A stretch of 64,000 bases of DNA from CAVVSD01 sp963757125 (GCA_963757125.1 CAVWQP010000004.1:930001-994000), one strand, 5' to 3'. Shown: positions 53,158 through 62,343, numbered from the stretch's first letter. Notes: generated by a model not told the origin, from the letters alone. Numbers and translations: made by a program.

Positions 53158-55239
53158 CTACGCGGCGACCGGCACTCCGGCGCCCTCGACGACGCCCGTG
53201 GTCTCCACGCCGACGCCCGGCGGGATCTCGTTGTACGCGCAGACCGCGACCTGCGGCAGCGCCTGCTCGCAGAGGCGGCGCAGGTGACGCCGCACGCGCG
53301 AGGAGCACAGCAGCACCGGCCGGCGCCCGCGGGCGAGCACCTGCTCGGACTGCTCGGACAGGCCGGAGACGAGGTTCTGGGCGCGCTGCGGGTCCATCGC
53401 GAGGTACTCGCCGTCGGCCGTCGCGGCGATCGCGTCGGAGACCTCCTGCTCGAGCGCGGGGTCCAGGACGATGACCCGCAGGCGCGACTCCTCGTCGAGG
53501 TGCGGGGCGACGATCGCCCGGGCGAGCGCCTGGCGGGCGTACTCGGCGAGCAGCGCCGGGTCGCGGGTGACGCGGGCGCGGTCGCCGACGGCCTCCACGA
53601 TCGCGCCGAGGTCGCGGATCGACACGCCCTCGCGCAGGAGCGCCTGCAGGACGCGCTGGACCTCGCCGACGGAGAGCAGGTCGGGCACGACCTCCTCGAC
53701 CACCGCGGCGTTGATCTCCTTGAGACCGTCGAGCAGCGCGCGCACGTCCTGGCGGGTGAGCAGGTCGGCGACGTGGTGGCGGATGGTCTCCGTGAGGTGC
53801 GTGACGATGACCGACTCGGCGTCGACGACGGTGTAGCCGAGCGCCTCGGCCTCGGCGCGCGCCGCGTCGGCGATCCACACCGCGGGCAGCCCGAAGGCCG
53901 GCTCGGTCGTGGGGATGCCGGACAGCTGGCCGACGGCGTCGCCCGGGTCCAGCGCGAGCTGGTGCCCGGCGAGGACCTTGCCGCGGGCGACGACCGTGCC
54001 GCGGACCTTCAGGACGTACTCGTGCGACGCGAGGCCGACCTCGTCGTGGATGCGCACCGACGGGATCACGGTGCCGAGCTCGCCGGCGATCTGGCGGCGG
54101 ACGGCGCTGACGCGGCTGAGCAGCGAGCCGCCGGCCGACGCGTCGACCAGGTTGACCAGGCCGAAGCCGATCGCGAGCTCGAGCGGGTCGATCTGCAGGG
54201 CCTCGCGGGCCTGGTCGCCGGAGTTGACGGGCGCGGGCAGCGCGGCCTGCTGCTCGTCGGCGATCGCCTGGTCGGCGGCCTCCTGCTCGTCGGTCTTCAG
54301 CATCCGCCCGACCAGGATGAACAGGGCGCCGACGACGAGGAAGGGCAGCTTCGGGAGGCCGGGGACGAGCGCGAACGCGCAGATGACGACGCCGGCGACC
54401 ATCGGGGCCTTGCGCTGCTTCATGAGCTGGCCGGCGACGTCGGTGCCGAGGTCGGACTCCGAGGCGCTGCGCGTGACGATGATGCCGGCGGCGACCGAGA
54501 TGAGCAGCGCGGGGATCTGCGCCGTCAGGCCGTCGCCGATCGTCAGGAGCGAGAAGTGCTGGGCGGCCTCGCCGATCGGCATCCCCTGCTGCATGACGCC
54601 GATGAGGATGCCGCCGATGAGGTTGATCGCCGTGATGATCATGGCGGCCATGACGTCGCCCTTGACGAACTTCGAGGCACCGTCCATCGCGCCGTAGAAG
54701 TCGGCCTCGCGGGCGATGTCGTCGCGGCGCTGCCGCGCCTCGTCCTCGGTGATCTGTCCGGCGTTGAGGTCGGCGTCGATCGCCATCTGCTTGCCCGGCA
54801 TGGCGTCGAGGGTGAAGCGGGCTCCGACCTCGGCGACGCGGCCGGCGCCGTTCGTGACGACGACGAAGTTGATGACGATGAGGATGAGGAAGACGACGAG
54901 GCCGACGACCACGTTGCCGCCGACGACGAACTCGCCGAACGCCTTCACGACGTGGCCGGCGTCGCCGTGGAGCAGGATGAGCCGCGTGACGCTGACGTTG
55001 ATCGCCAGGCGGAACATCGTCGTGAGCAGGAGGAGCGCCGGGAAGGCCGAGAAGTCCAGCGCGCGCGGCAGGTAGAGCGTCGTGATGACGATGGCCAGCG
55101 CGACCGAGATGTTCAGCGTGATGAACAGGTCGAGCAGGAACGGCGGCAGCGGCACCACCAGCATCACGACGACCAGGACGACGAGGCCGGCCGCGATGAG
55201 ATCGGTGTACTTCATGACCTTCTTCAGGGCGCCGGTCAT
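53158..55239 (-). CDS. flhA: Flagellar export gate protein FlhA
   Basis: A 693-residue export-gate protein forming the nonameric ring of the type III secretion apparatus. Eight hydrophobic segments lie in residues 1-310, interrupted by the FHIPEP loop with RFTLDAMPGKQMAIDADLNAG. The cytoplasmic domain includes LGTVIPSVRIHDEVGL and LLTRQDVRALLDGLKEINAAVVEEVVPDLLSVGEVQRVLQALL-type helices ending near LLCSSRVRRHLRRLCEQALP. Length is typical. Its ATG overlaps the flhB stop in ATGA. Confidence 0.97.
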   Translation of the reverse strand: MTGALKKVMKYTDLIAAGLVVLVVVMLVVPLPPFLLDLFITLNISVALAIVITTLYLPRALDFSAFPALLLLTTMFRLAINVSVTRLILLHGDAGHVVKAFGEFVVGGNVVVGLVVFLILIVINFVVVTNGAGRVAEVGARFTLDAMPGKQMAIDADLNAGQITEDEARQRRDDIAREADFYGAMDGASKFVKGDVMAAMIITAINLIGGILIGVMQQGMPIGEAAQHFSLLTIGDGLTAQIPALLISVAAGIIVTRSASESDLGTDVAGQLMKQRKAPMVAGVVICAFALVPGLPKLPFLVVGALFILVGRMLKTDEQEAADQAIADEQQAALPAPVNSGDQAREALQIDPLELAIGFGLVNLVDASAGGSLLSRVSAVRRQIAGELGTVIPSVRIHDEVGLASHEYVLKVRGTVVARGKVLAGHQLALDPGDAVGQLSGIPTTEPAFGLPAVWIADAARAEAEALGYTVVDAESVIVTHLTETIRHHVADLLTRQDVRALLDGLKEINAAVVEEVVPDLLSVGEVQRVLQALLREGVSIRDLGAIVEAVGDRARVTRDPALLAEYARQALARAIVAPHLDEESRLRVIVLDPALEQEVSDAIAATADGEYLAMDPQRAQNLVSGLSEQSEQVLARGRRPVLLCSSRVRRHLRRLCEQALPQVAVCAYNEIPPGVGVETTGVVEGAGVPVAA

Positions 55240-56303
55240 GCGGCCACCTTCCTGTTCGCGGTGCGGTAGACGAACGCCAGGACCTGCGCCACGGCGTGGA
55301 AGAACTCCTCGGGGATGGCCTGGTCGACCTCCACGGAGGCGTACAGGCCACGGGCGAGCGGCGGGTTGGGGAGGATCGGGACCCCGTGCTCGCGAGCGAT
55401 CTCGCGGATCTTCAGGGCCGTGAGGTCCTGGCCCTTGGCCACGACCGTCGGCGCGAGCATCCCGTCGCCGTACTTCAGCGCGACGGAGAAGTGCGTCGGG
55501 TTGGTGACGATGACGTCCGCCCCGGGGACCGCGTCCATCATGCGCGCCCGCGACATCTGCATCGCGCGGCGGCGCTGGGCGGAGCGGACCTCGGCGGGCA
55601 GCGACTGCCCCTTGCCCTCTTCGCGGATCTCCTGCTTGTCCATGCGTAGTGACTTGTTCAGCTTGTACTTCTGCCAGAAGTAGTCGGCCACGCCGATCAG
55701 GAGATAAGCGAACGCGGCGCGTTTGGCGATGCCGAGGACCGTGCTCGCCAGCTGGGCGCCGAGCTCCTGCGGGCCGATGCCCACGAGCGCGCCCATCTCG
55801 GGGATCGCCGGGATCAGACCGGCGGCCACGATGACGCCGACGATGAGGACCTTCGTCACGGACTTCGCGCCCTCCACGAGGGCGTTGGGGCCGAAGATCT
55901 GCTTGAAGCCGGAGACCGGGTTGAGCTTCTTGAACTCGGGCTTCACCGCGTCCGGCGTGATGCGGAAGCGGACCTGCGCGACGTTGGCGACGACGCCGGC
56001 GACGCAGCAGGCGAAGGCGATCGGCGCGACCGAGAGACCGATCTCCTTGGCCACGCTCAGGATGACGGCGCCGATCGTGGCCCGCTGCACGACGTCGGGC
56101 GCGTCGGCGCCGAGCAGGAGCATGTCGTGCATGGCGTCCTGGCAGTGGGCGACGATGCTCGGCCCCGTCGCCGCGAGCGTGAAGAGCCCGGCGAGCAGCA
56201 CGACCGCGCCGTTGAGGTCGGCGGACTTCGCGACCTGGCCCTTCTTGCGGGCCTCCTCGACCTTCTTGGGTGTTGCCTTCTCGGTCTTGTCGGAGCCGGA
56301 CAT
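55236..56303 (-). CDS. flhB: Flagellar export switch protein FlhB
   Basis: A 355-residue protein that switches export from rod/hook to filament substrates. Four membrane segments (about 30-50, 75-105, 150-170, 185-205) follow the N-terminal KTEKATPKKVEEARKKGQVAKS. The cytoplasmic domain contains the self-cleavage motif NPTH at 268-271 within VIVTNPTHFSVALKY, and ends PLARGLYASVEVDQAIPEEFFHAVAQVLAFVYR. Everything needed for autocleavage is present. It lies four bases after fliR. Confidence 0.97.
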   Translation of the reverse strand: MSGSDKTEKATPKKVEEARKKGQVAKSADLNGAVVLLAGLFTLAATGPSIVAHCQDAMHDMLLLGADAPDVVQRATIGAVILSVAKEIGLSVAPIAFACCVAGVVANVAQVRFRITPDAVKPEFKKLNPVSGFKQIFGPNALVEGAKSVTKVLIVGVIVAAGLIPAIPEMGALVGIGPQELGAQLASTVLGIAKRAAFAYLLIGVADYFWQKYKLNKSLRMDKQEIREEGKGQSLPAEVRSAQRRRAMQMSRARMMDAVPGADVIVTNPTHFSVALKYGDGMLAPTVVAKGQDLTALKIREIAREHGVPILPNPPLARGLYASVEVDQAIPEEFFHAVAQVLAFVYRTANRKVAA

Positions 56304-56307
56304 GGAG

Positions 56308-57093
56308 CTACGCGACCTTGAGCGTCTGGAGGGCCTGCAGGACCGACTGCTGCAGCTCGCCCGCGAGCCACGCGCCGACGAACGGCATCGTCACGCCGAT
56401 GAGCAGCAGCCCGACGGTCACCTTGGCCGGGAAGCCGACGGCGAAGACGTTGAGCTGCGGCACGACGCGGGAGACGACGCCGAACGCGGCGTCGGTGAGG
56501 ATCAGCGCGAGGATGATCGGCCCGGCGACCTGGATGGCGCTGAGGAAGATCGAGGCGAACGCGTGCGAGGCGCCGGCGACCAGCGTGCCGATGGCGGGCG
56601 TCTGGTCGATGCCGATGACCTCGTAGGTGCGCGCGAGGCCCTGGATGACCCAGGTGTCGCCCCCGATCGCAATGAAGATCATGAGCCCGATGAGGCTGTA
56701 CATGCGGGCGAGGACGGCGTTCTGGTTGCCGGTGATCGGGTCGATGAGCCCACCGAACGAGAAGCCGATGAGCGTGTCGAGGAAGGAGCCGGCGACCTCG
56801 AGCGCCGCGAAGAGCGCCGCGAGCGTGTAGGCGTAGGCGGCGCCGACGAGGATCTCCTTGCCCATGAGGCCGGCGAGGCCCCACGCGTCGGTCGGGAGCT
56901 CGGCGCCCTGCACGACCACCGGGGTCAGGCCGAAGGCGAGGGCGACGGCGACGATGCCGCGCACGCGCACCGGGATCGACTTGCTCGAGAACAGCGGCGC
57001 GAAGGCGAACAGCGGCGAGATCCGGGCCAGCACGGCGAAGAAGCCCACGACCTGCTGCTCGCCGAACTGGGCGATGAGCTGCTGGAGCGTCAC
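56308..57093 (-). CDS. fliR: Flagellar export protein FliR
   Basis: A 261-residue membrane protein of the export gate core complex (FliP5-FliQ4-FliR1), with about six hydrophobic segments. Seen: FFAVLARISPLFAFAPLFSSKSIPVRVRG, GKEILVGAAYAYTLAALF, GFSFGGLIDPITGNQNAVLARMYSL, VVPQLNVFAVGFPAKVTVGL. GTG 57093 gives the normal FliR length; sequence upstream overlaps fliQ and is not hydrophobic. It is five bases after fliQ. Confidence 0.95.
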   Translation of the reverse strand: MTLQQLIAQFGEQQVVGFFAVLARISPLFAFAPLFSSKSIPVRVRGIVAVALAFGLTPVVVQGAELPTDAWGLAGLMGKEILVGAAYAYTLAALFAALEVAGSFLDTLIGFSFGGLIDPITGNQNAVLARMYSLIGLMIFIAIGGDTWVIQGLARTYEVIGIDQTPAIGTLVAGASHAFASIFLSAIQVAGPIILALILTDAAFGVVSRVVPQLNVFAVGFPAKVTVGLLLIGVTMPFVGAWLAGELQQSVLQALQTLKVA

Positions 57094-57098
57094 CTGCG

Positions 57099-57368
57099 TC
57101 AGCCGATGAGGGTCGGGATCGACATCCACAGATCCCGGGTGTAGCTCAGGAGCTGGTCGAGCATCCACGGCCCGCCGACGACCATGACGACGACCGTCGC
57201 GAGGATCTTCGGGATGAAGGAGAGCGTCTGCTCCTGGATCTGCGTGACGGCCTGGAAGACGCTGACGATCAGGCCGACGGAGAGGCCGACGAGCAGCAGC
57301 GGCAGCGCGACCTTGAGCGCGAGCTCCATCGCCGAGACGGCGAGGCTGATGACGACATCGGTGTCCAT
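57099..57368 (-). CDS. fliQ: Flagellar export protein FliQ
   Basis: An 89-residue protein with the two-helix hairpin typical of FliQ (ALKVALPLLLVGLSVGLIVS, then FQAVTQIQEQTLSFIPKILA and a second helix). It belongs to the FliPQR core of the export gate. One base separates it from fliP. Confidence 0.96.
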   Translation of the reverse strand: MDTDVVISLAVSAMELALKVALPLLLVGLSVGLIVSVFQAVTQIQEQTLSFIPKILATVVVMVVGGPWMLDQLLSYTRDLWMSIPTLIG

Positions 57369-57369
57369 C

Positions 57370-58020
57370 TCAGTGGAAGCTCCGGACGAGCGAGGACAGG
57401 ACGAGGTTCCAGCCGTCGACCAGGACGAACAGGAGGATCTTGAACGGGAGCGAGATGAAGACCGGTGGCAGCATCATCATCCCGAGCGACATGAGCGTGG
57501 AGCTCACGACGAGGTCGATCACGAGGAACGGCAGGAAGATCAGGAACCCGATCTGGAACGCCGTCTTGAGCTCGGAGATGATGAAGGCCGGGATCAGGAC
57601 GTAGGTCGGGACGTCCGCGCGGGTCTTCGGCCGCTCGATCTTCGCGAGCTTCACGAACAGCGCGAGGTCGCGATCGTTCGTCTGCTTGAACATGAACTCG
57701 CGGACCGGCTTCTCCGCGCGCTTGATGGCCTGCTCCTGGCTGATCTGCTTCGCCTTGAGCGGCTGGATGGCGTCGTGGTTGACCGCCTTGATCGTCGGCA
57801 TCATCACGAAGATCGTCAGGAACAGCGCGATGCCGACGAGCACCTGGTTCGGCGGCGCGGTCGGCGTGCCGAGGCCCGTGCGGATGAAGCCCAGGACGAT
57901 GAGGATCCGGGTGAAGCCCGTGATCGTGAAGAGCGCGGCCGGCACCAGCGTGATGCCGCCGAGCAGGAGGAGGATCTGGACGGCGTTCTGGCCGTCGACC
58001 TGCGTGGCCTGGGCGATCAC
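57370..58020 (-). CDS. fliP: Flagellar export protein FliP
   Basis: A 216-residue core export-gate subunit. Conserved blocks: ALFTITGFTRILIVLGFIRTGLG, PPNQVLVGIALFLTIFVMMP, LIPAFIISELKTAFQIGFLIFLPFLVIDLVVSS, MMMLPPVFISLPFKILLFVLVDGW. Unlike most FliP proteins it has no N-terminal signal peptide: the GTG start, coupled in GTGA to the fliO stop, begins almost at the first membrane segment, and no leader-like sequence is found in frame upstream. Confidence 0.96.
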   Translation of the reverse strand: MIAQATQVDGQNAVQILLLLGGITLVPAALFTITGFTRILIVLGFIRTGLGTPTAPPNQVLVGIALFLTIFVMMPTIKAVNHDAIQPLKAKQISQEQAIKRAEKPVREFMFKQTNDRDLALFVKLAKIERPKTRADVPTYVLIPAFIISELKTAFQIGFLIFLPFLVIDLVVSSTLMSLGMMMLPPVFISLPFKILLFVLVDGWNLVLSSLVRSFH

Positions 58021-58607
58021 GCCCGCACCGTGGCCTGGCGGATGCGCTCCAGCGCCTCGCCGATGGTCATCTTGCGCAGGCCGGTCTTCGCCGAGCCGGC
58101 GGGCTCGTTCGGGTCGCTCGGGTCGACGTCGTCGTCGTCCTCGGCGCCCTCCTCGGGGATGAGGCCGGCGGCGCGCGCCTCCTCCTCGGTGTAGGTCCGG
58201 ATCGGCGTGACGGCGTGGTCGGCGACGCCGACGAGGACGAGCTCGTTGCCGGCGCGCACCAGGTGCAGCGACCGGTTCGGGCCGAGCGGCACGGTGGCCG
58301 TGGTCTCCAGGCCGGCGCCGACGACGCGGTCCTCGCGGGAGGACTTGACCTGCTTGAGGATCCAGTAGAGGCCGTAGATCACGGCCACGACGACCGCGAG
58401 GCCGACGAAGGTGCGCACCATGTTGCCGCCACCGCCGCCCGTCGCGGCGGTCGCGCCGTCGGCGTTCGTGGAGGGCAGGTTCAGCTTCGTGTCCTCGCCG
58501 TAGTCCGACGAAGTGGTGGAGGTCGCCGCGAGTGCCGCCGAGGGAGCGGCGAGCAGGCAGGCGGTGACGGCCGTGAGGACGGCCGCGTGGATGCGGGAGA
58601 AGCTCAT
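58017..58607 (-). CDS. fliO: Flagellar protein FliO
   Basis: A 196-residue FliO-like assembly factor for FliP. A signal-like segment (about residues 8-28, ending AAPSAALAA) is followed by a Ser/Thr/Gly-rich stretch, a membrane helix (about 63-84), then the FliO domain (LETTATVPLGPNRSLHLVRAGNELVLVGVADHAVTPI) and an acidic tail with DDDDVDPSDPNEP. First gene of the export operon fliO-P-Q-R-flhB-A, with a FliA-like promoter 42 bases upstream of the start. Confidence 0.9.
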   Translation of the reverse strand: MSFSRIHAAVLTAVTACLLAAPSAALAATSTTSSDYGEDTKLNLPSTNADGATAATGGGGGNMVRTFVGLAVVVAVIYGLYWILKQVKSSREDRVVGAGLETTATVPLGPNRSLHLVRAGNELVLVGVADHAVTPIRTYTEEEARAAGLIPEEGAEDDDDVDPSDPNEPAGSAKTGLRKMTIGEALERIRQATVRA

Positions 58608-58648
58608 GTGAGGGGAGGTGACTCGGCGAGGGAGGCGAGTCCACCCGG

Positions 58649-58676
58649 TAGTCGGACGCCTCCCGGCGGACTTGAG
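58649..58676 (-). promoter_or_regulatory. FliA/sigma-28-like promoter of the fliO operon
   Basis: Minus strand: CTCAA (58676-58672), 16 bases, CCGACTA (58655-58649). It faces the export operon and lies within the divergent region shared with the EAL-HDOD gene. Confidence 0.68.
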
Positions 58677-58732
58677 GCCACCTCCGGCGACGGTCGCTCA
58701 TGGCGCGTTGGCCTCCGGTCGATCAGGATGGT

Positions 58733-59914
58733 GTGACGGTGGCGGAGGGGTCTCTCACGCTGGTGGCGCGCCAGCCCATCCTGGAGGTGTCCGGACGGGT
58801 GCACGCGCACGAGCTGCTGTTCCGTGGTGAGGGCGACGCCCTCACCGGCGGCGGCGAGCGCGCGACGGCGTCCGTCCTCGTCTCGACGTTCCTGGACGCG
58901 CGCCTCGACGAGGTGACCGCGGGCAAACCGGTCTGGATCAACGTGAGCCGCGAGTTCCTGCTCAGGGTGGATCCGCTGCCCTTCCCGCCGGCGCGCGTCG
59001 TGCTCGAGCTGCTCGAGGACCAGTTCGTCGACGCGCTGCTGCTCGACCGCCTCGCGACGCTGCGCCTGGAGGGCTACGAGATCGCGCTGGACGACTTCGC
59101 GTGGACCCCGAGCGCCGCGCCGCTGCTCGACCTCGTCACGCACGTGAAGCTCGACGTGCGGGCCCTCGGCATCGACGGCTTCGCCGAGCACGTGCGCATG
59201 CTGTCCGGGCGCGACCTCGTGATCCTGGCCGAGAAGGTCGAGACCGAGACCGAGGCCGTGGCGGTCGTCTCGCTCGGCGCGCAGCTGCTGCAGGGCTTCC
59301 ACTTCGCCCGCCCCGAGGCGGTGCCCGGCCGGACGCTCTCGGGCCCGCGCGCCGCCGCGGTGCGCAGCGCGGTGACCCTCTGCGCGAGCGCGGACTTCGA
59401 CGAGGTCGAGCGGGCGCTGCGCAGCGACCCCGCCCTCAGCATGCGCGTGCTGCGCTTCCTGAACTCCGCGGCGGGCCCGACCTCCCACGAGATCAGCTCG
59501 ATCCGCCAGGCGCTCGTGCTCGTCGGCCCGCGCACCGTGGCGCAGTGGGCGGCGACGCTGCTGCTGTCCGATCTCGCCGAGCACCGGCGCGCCGCGCTCG
59601 CCGCGGCGCTGCTGAAGGCGTCGCTCTGCGAGCAGCTCGCCGCGCCGGCGCGCGAGGAGGGCTTCGTCGTCGGGATGCTCTCCGCCCTCGAGGGGCTGCT
59701 CGGCGTCCCCGCCGAGGAGGTCCTCGGCGACCTGCCGATCGCCGTGGGCGTCCGCGACGCGGTCCTGCACAGCAGCGGCCCCCTGGGCGCGGTGCTGTCG
59801 ACGGCGACGCGGATCGCCGAGGGCGCGGGCGCGCAGACGCCGGCCGAGGCCGCCGCCCTGCGCAACGCCCTCGTCTGGGCGGACAGCGCGCTGCCGCCGC
59901 GCGAGCCGGTCTAG
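58733..59914 (+). CDS. EAL-HDOD signalling protein (YuxH-like)
   Basis: A 393-residue protein with an N-terminal EAL-like domain and a C-terminal HDOD domain, the YuxH layout. The EAL part begins LVARQPILEVSGRVHAHELLFR and keeps DDFAW and HVKLDVR, but EAL is ELLFR and other metal ligands are missing, so c-di-GMP hydrolysis is unlikely and binding or regulation more likely. HDOD features are FDEVERALRSDPALSMRVLRFLNSAA-like and SSIRQALVLVGPRTVAQW. It is the only plus-strand gene in the flagellar locus. GTG 58733 gives the usual N-terminus; ATG 58700 would add 11 residues. Confidence 0.85.
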   Translation: MTVAEGSLTLVARQPILEVSGRVHAHELLFRGEGDALTGGGERATASVLVSTFLDARLDEVTAGKPVWINVSREFLLRVDPLPFPPARVVLELLEDQFVDALLLDRLATLRLEGYEIALDDFAWTPSAAPLLDLVTHVKLDVRALGIDGFAEHVRMLSGRDLVILAEKVETETEAVAVVSLGAQLLQGFHFARPEAVPGRTLSGPRAAAVRSAVTLCASADFDEVERALRSDPALSMRVLRFLNSAAGPTSHEISSIRQALVLVGPRTVAQWAATLLLSDLAEHRRAALAAALLKASLCEQLAAPAREEGFVVGMLSALEGLLGVPAEEVLGDLPIAVGVRDAVLHSSGPLGAVLSTATRIAEGAGAQTPAEAAALRNALVWADSALPPREPV

Positions 59915-59915
59915 G

Positions 59916-60224
59916 TCAGGCCGGCCGCGCGGGGCGGATGATCTCGGTGACCCGCAGGCCGAACTCCTCGTCGACCACGATGACCTCGCCGCGGGCGATC
60001 GGGCGCCCGTTGACGAGCAGGTCGACGGGCTGATCGGCGGCGCGGTCGAGCGTGACGATCGACCCGGGGGCGAGCGCGAGCGCGCCGCCCAGGGTCATGT
60101 TCGTCCGGCCGATCTCCACGGCGACCTCGACCGAGACCGACTCGAGGCGCTCGAGGTCGCCCGCGCCGGGCACCGGCCCCTCGGGGTTCTCCTGCAGGCT
60201 CGGGAGCTCGATCTCGTCGCTCAT
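59916..60224 (-). CDS. fliN: Flagellar motor switch protein FliN
   Basis: A 102-residue C-ring protein consisting of a short acidic N-terminus and one SpoA domain: LESVSVEVAVEIGRTNMTLGGALALAPGSIVTLDR, PVDLLVNGRPIARGEVIVVDEEFGLRVTEII. It is a normal FliN, in addition to the FliN domain of the FliY-like protein and of FliM. ATG 60224 was chosen; TACCGT lies seven bases upstream, hinting at leaderless expression even though fliL ends only about 20 bases before. Confidence 0.95.
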   Translation of the reverse strand: MSDEIELPSLQENPEGPVPGAGDLERLESVSVEVAVEIGRTNMTLGGALALAPGSIVTLDRAADQPVDLLVNGRPIARGEVIVVDEEFGLRVTEIIRPARPA

Positions 60225-60245
60225 GGGTTGCACGGTATCCGTCGC

Positions 60246-60695
60246 CTACTGGACCGCGACGTCCGTGAAGAGCACCTCGTGCACCTTCACGTCGGTCGTC
60301 TTCTTGATCCGCTTGGCGATCTTCTCCTCGATCTCGTTGCGGCGCTTGGCGCCGGTGAGGTCGGAGGCCGTCGCGTCCGTGAGGACGTCGGTGACGATCG
60401 AGCGGACGAGCGGCTCCTGGACGAGGACGCCGTAGCCCTCGGGCGTGTCGGTGGCCCCGTGCTCGCCGCCGGCGGCCGGCGCGGCCGTGAACCCCTCGTC
60501 GAAGACGAGGGCGACGCTCAGCTTGCCGAAGCGGCCGTCCGAGAGGTTGACGAGGAAGTCCTTGGGCAGGACGTAGACCTCGCCGTGGACCTTCGGCACG
60601 GGCTCCTTCGTCTTGGGCTTGGCGAGCACGAACTTGTACGCGCCGCCTCCCACCAGGAGAAGCACTGGCAGGAGGATCTTCAACTTGGACATCAT
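60246..60695 (-). CDS. fliL: Flagellar basal body-associated protein FliL
   Basis: A 149-residue protein with an N-terminal membrane helix (MMSKLKILLPVLLLVGGGAYK) and the periplasmic FliL domain (VHGEVYVLPKDFLVNLSDGRFGKLSVALVF, VRSIVTDVLTDATASDL, RRNEIEEKIAKRIKK). It supports the stator ring around MotA/MotB. The first ATG overlaps the motB stop in ATGA. Confidence 0.93.
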   Translation of the reverse strand: MMSKLKILLPVLLLVGGGAYKFVLAKPKTKEPVPKVHGEVYVLPKDFLVNLSDGRFGKLSVALVFDEGFTAAPAAGGEHGATDTPEGYGVLVQEPLVRSIVTDVLTDATASDLTGAKRRNEIEEKIAKRIKKTTDVKVHEVLFTDVAVQ

Positions 60696-61510
60696 GGTGT
60701 CGTGGACTCCGTTCCGGTGACCTCCTGCCTCCTTGGCAGGAGCAGTTCGACGCGCCGGTTCTCGGCACGCCCCTCGGGCGTCGCGTTCGTCGCGACGGGA
60801 TCGAGACTCGATCGCCCGGATGCCTCCATCCGGGCGGCGGCGACGTGGTTGCGCTGGAGCGCACGCACGACCGCCGAAGCGCGTGAGGCGGACAGCTCCC
60901 AGTTCGTGGGGAACGGGCTGCCGCCGGTGGGGACCGTGTCCGTGTGACCGACCACGCGGACGTAGTGGTTGTCGGAGCGCAGCAGGCCGGCGACCTTGGC
61001 CATGATCGGCCGTGACGCCGGCTTCAGCGCTGCTGCGCCCGAGTCGAAGAAGGGGCCGTCCGTGTTCAGGCGGATGCTCAGCCCGTCGGGCGTGATGCTC
61101 GTGCTGATCGTCTTGTCGAGCCCGTTGGCGCTCGCGTACGCGTCGACCTGCTGCTTGAGCCGCTGGAGCTCCTGCTGCTCCTCCTTGGCCGCCTTCGCGC
61201 GCTCGGCGGGGGTGCCGCCCTGGGCCTCCTTCATGGCCTCCGCGAGCGAGGTGTTCGCCGGCTTGGACTGCAGCGTCTCGGTGTCCGTCTCGCCGCCGGT
61301 CTCCTTGATGGCCTGACCGCCGGTGATCACCGGGCTCGACAGAGCCTTGCTGACCGACTCGGCGACCACCAGGGTCTTCGAGACGTTCGCCGACGACATC
61401 GCCCAGAGGACGATGAACACCGCCACGAGCAGGACCATCATGTCCGCGAACGTCACAAGCCAACGCTCGTCGGGATGCTCCTCGTGATGCTGCTTCTTGT
61501 GGCGGGCCAT
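60692..61510 (-). CDS. motB: Flagellar stator protein MotB
   Basis: A 272-residue stator subunit. The single membrane helix contains the proton-carrying aspartate at D23 in VTFADMMVLLVAVFIVLWAMS; hydrophobic neighbours suggest a proton rather than sodium motor but this is uncertain. The plug and linker region is charged (AEAMKEAQGGTPAERAKAAKEEQQE) and the OmpA domain that binds peptidoglycan includes VRVVGHTDTVPTGG, NWELSASRASAVVRAL and NRRVELLL. It starts 10 bases after motA. Confidence 0.96.
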   Translation of the reverse strand: MARHKKQHHEEHPDERWLVTFADMMVLLVAVFIVLWAMSSANVSKTLVVAESVSKALSSPVITGGQAIKETGGETDTETLQSKPANTSLAEAMKEAQGGTPAERAKAAKEEQQELQRLKQQVDAYASANGLDKTISTSITPDGLSIRLNTDGPFFDSGAAALKPASRPIMAKVAGLLRSDNHYVRVVGHTDTVPTGGSPFPTNWELSASRASAVVRALQRNHVAAARMEASGRSSLDPVATNATPEGRAENRRVELLLPRRQEVTGTESTTP

Positions 61511-61520
61511 CGTCGTCCGG

Positions 61521-62333
61521 CTAGGCGGCCTGTGCCTCTGGCACGGCCTGGAGGGTCGGGGCGCCCTGCTCGGCGGCGGCCTCGCGATCCGCGGGCGGCA
61601 GGAAGCCGAGCAGGCGCTCGCTCACCACGCGGGGGTTCTCGCCCGCCTGGATGGCCAGGATGCCCTCGATCACGAGCGTCCGGTTGAGGACCTCGGTCTG
61701 CGTGAGGGCGGCCAGGCGCCCGGCGGTGGGGAGGAAGACGACGTTCGCGGAGCCCACGCCGTAGAGCGTCGCCATGAAGGCGCCGGCGATGGCGGGGCCG
61801 AGCAGCTCCGGCGTCTGCAGGAGCTGCATCACGTGCAGGAGGCCCATGACGGTGCCGAGCACGCCGATCGTCGGGGCGTAGCCGCCGGCGTCCTTGAAGA
61901 GCTTCTGGCCGATGCGGTGGCGCGCCTCCATCGACTCGATCTCGACCTCGAGGACCTCGCGGACGAGGTCGGGATCGGTCCCGTCGACGGTGAGCTGCAG
62001 GCCCTTCTTCGTGAACGCGTCGTCGACCTCCGCGATGGCGGGCTCCAGCGCGAGCAGGCCCTCCTTGCGGGCCTTCTCCGCGAAGCCGACGAGCTCGCGC
62101 ACGGTCTGCGCGTGATCCGGGAACTCCGGCGTCATCGCCTTCTTGTAGAGCGTCGGCATGAGCTTCATGACGTCCATGCCGGAGGTGGCGATGCTCACGC
62201 CGGCGATGCCGCCGAAGATGACGAGGATCGCGGGGATGTTCAGGAGGCCACCCAGGGGCGTGCCCTCGATGGTGGCGCCGGCGAGGATGCCGACGATGCA
62301 GACGACGATGCCGATGGGAGTGGAGGCCTTCAT
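61521..62333 (-). CDS. motA: Flagellar stator protein MotA
   Basis: A 270-residue stator channel subunit with four membrane helices. The cytoplasmic loop carries R89 and E97 (ARKEGLLALEPAI), which face the rotor, and the conserved prolines are P154 in GGYAPTIGVLGTVMGL and P202 in VVFLPTAGRLA. The C-terminal tail is rich in Ala/Glu/Gln. ATG 62333 is preceded by AGAGG and by a FliA-like promoter whose -10 ends 10 bases upstream. Confidence 0.97.
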   Translation of the reverse strand: MKASTPIGIVVCIVGILAGATIEGTPLGGLLNIPAILVIFGGIAGVSIATSGMDVMKLMPTLYKKAMTPEFPDHAQTVRELVGFAEKARKEGLLALEPAIAEVDDAFTKKGLQLTVDGTDPDLVREVLEVEIESMEARHRIGQKLFKDAGGYAPTIGVLGTVMGLLHVMQLLQTPELLGPAIAGAFMATLYGVGSANVVFLPTAGRLAALTQTEVLNRTLVIEGILAIQAGENPRVVSERLLGFLPPADREAAAEQGAPTLQAVPEAQAA

Positions 62334-62343
62334 ACAGCCTCTG

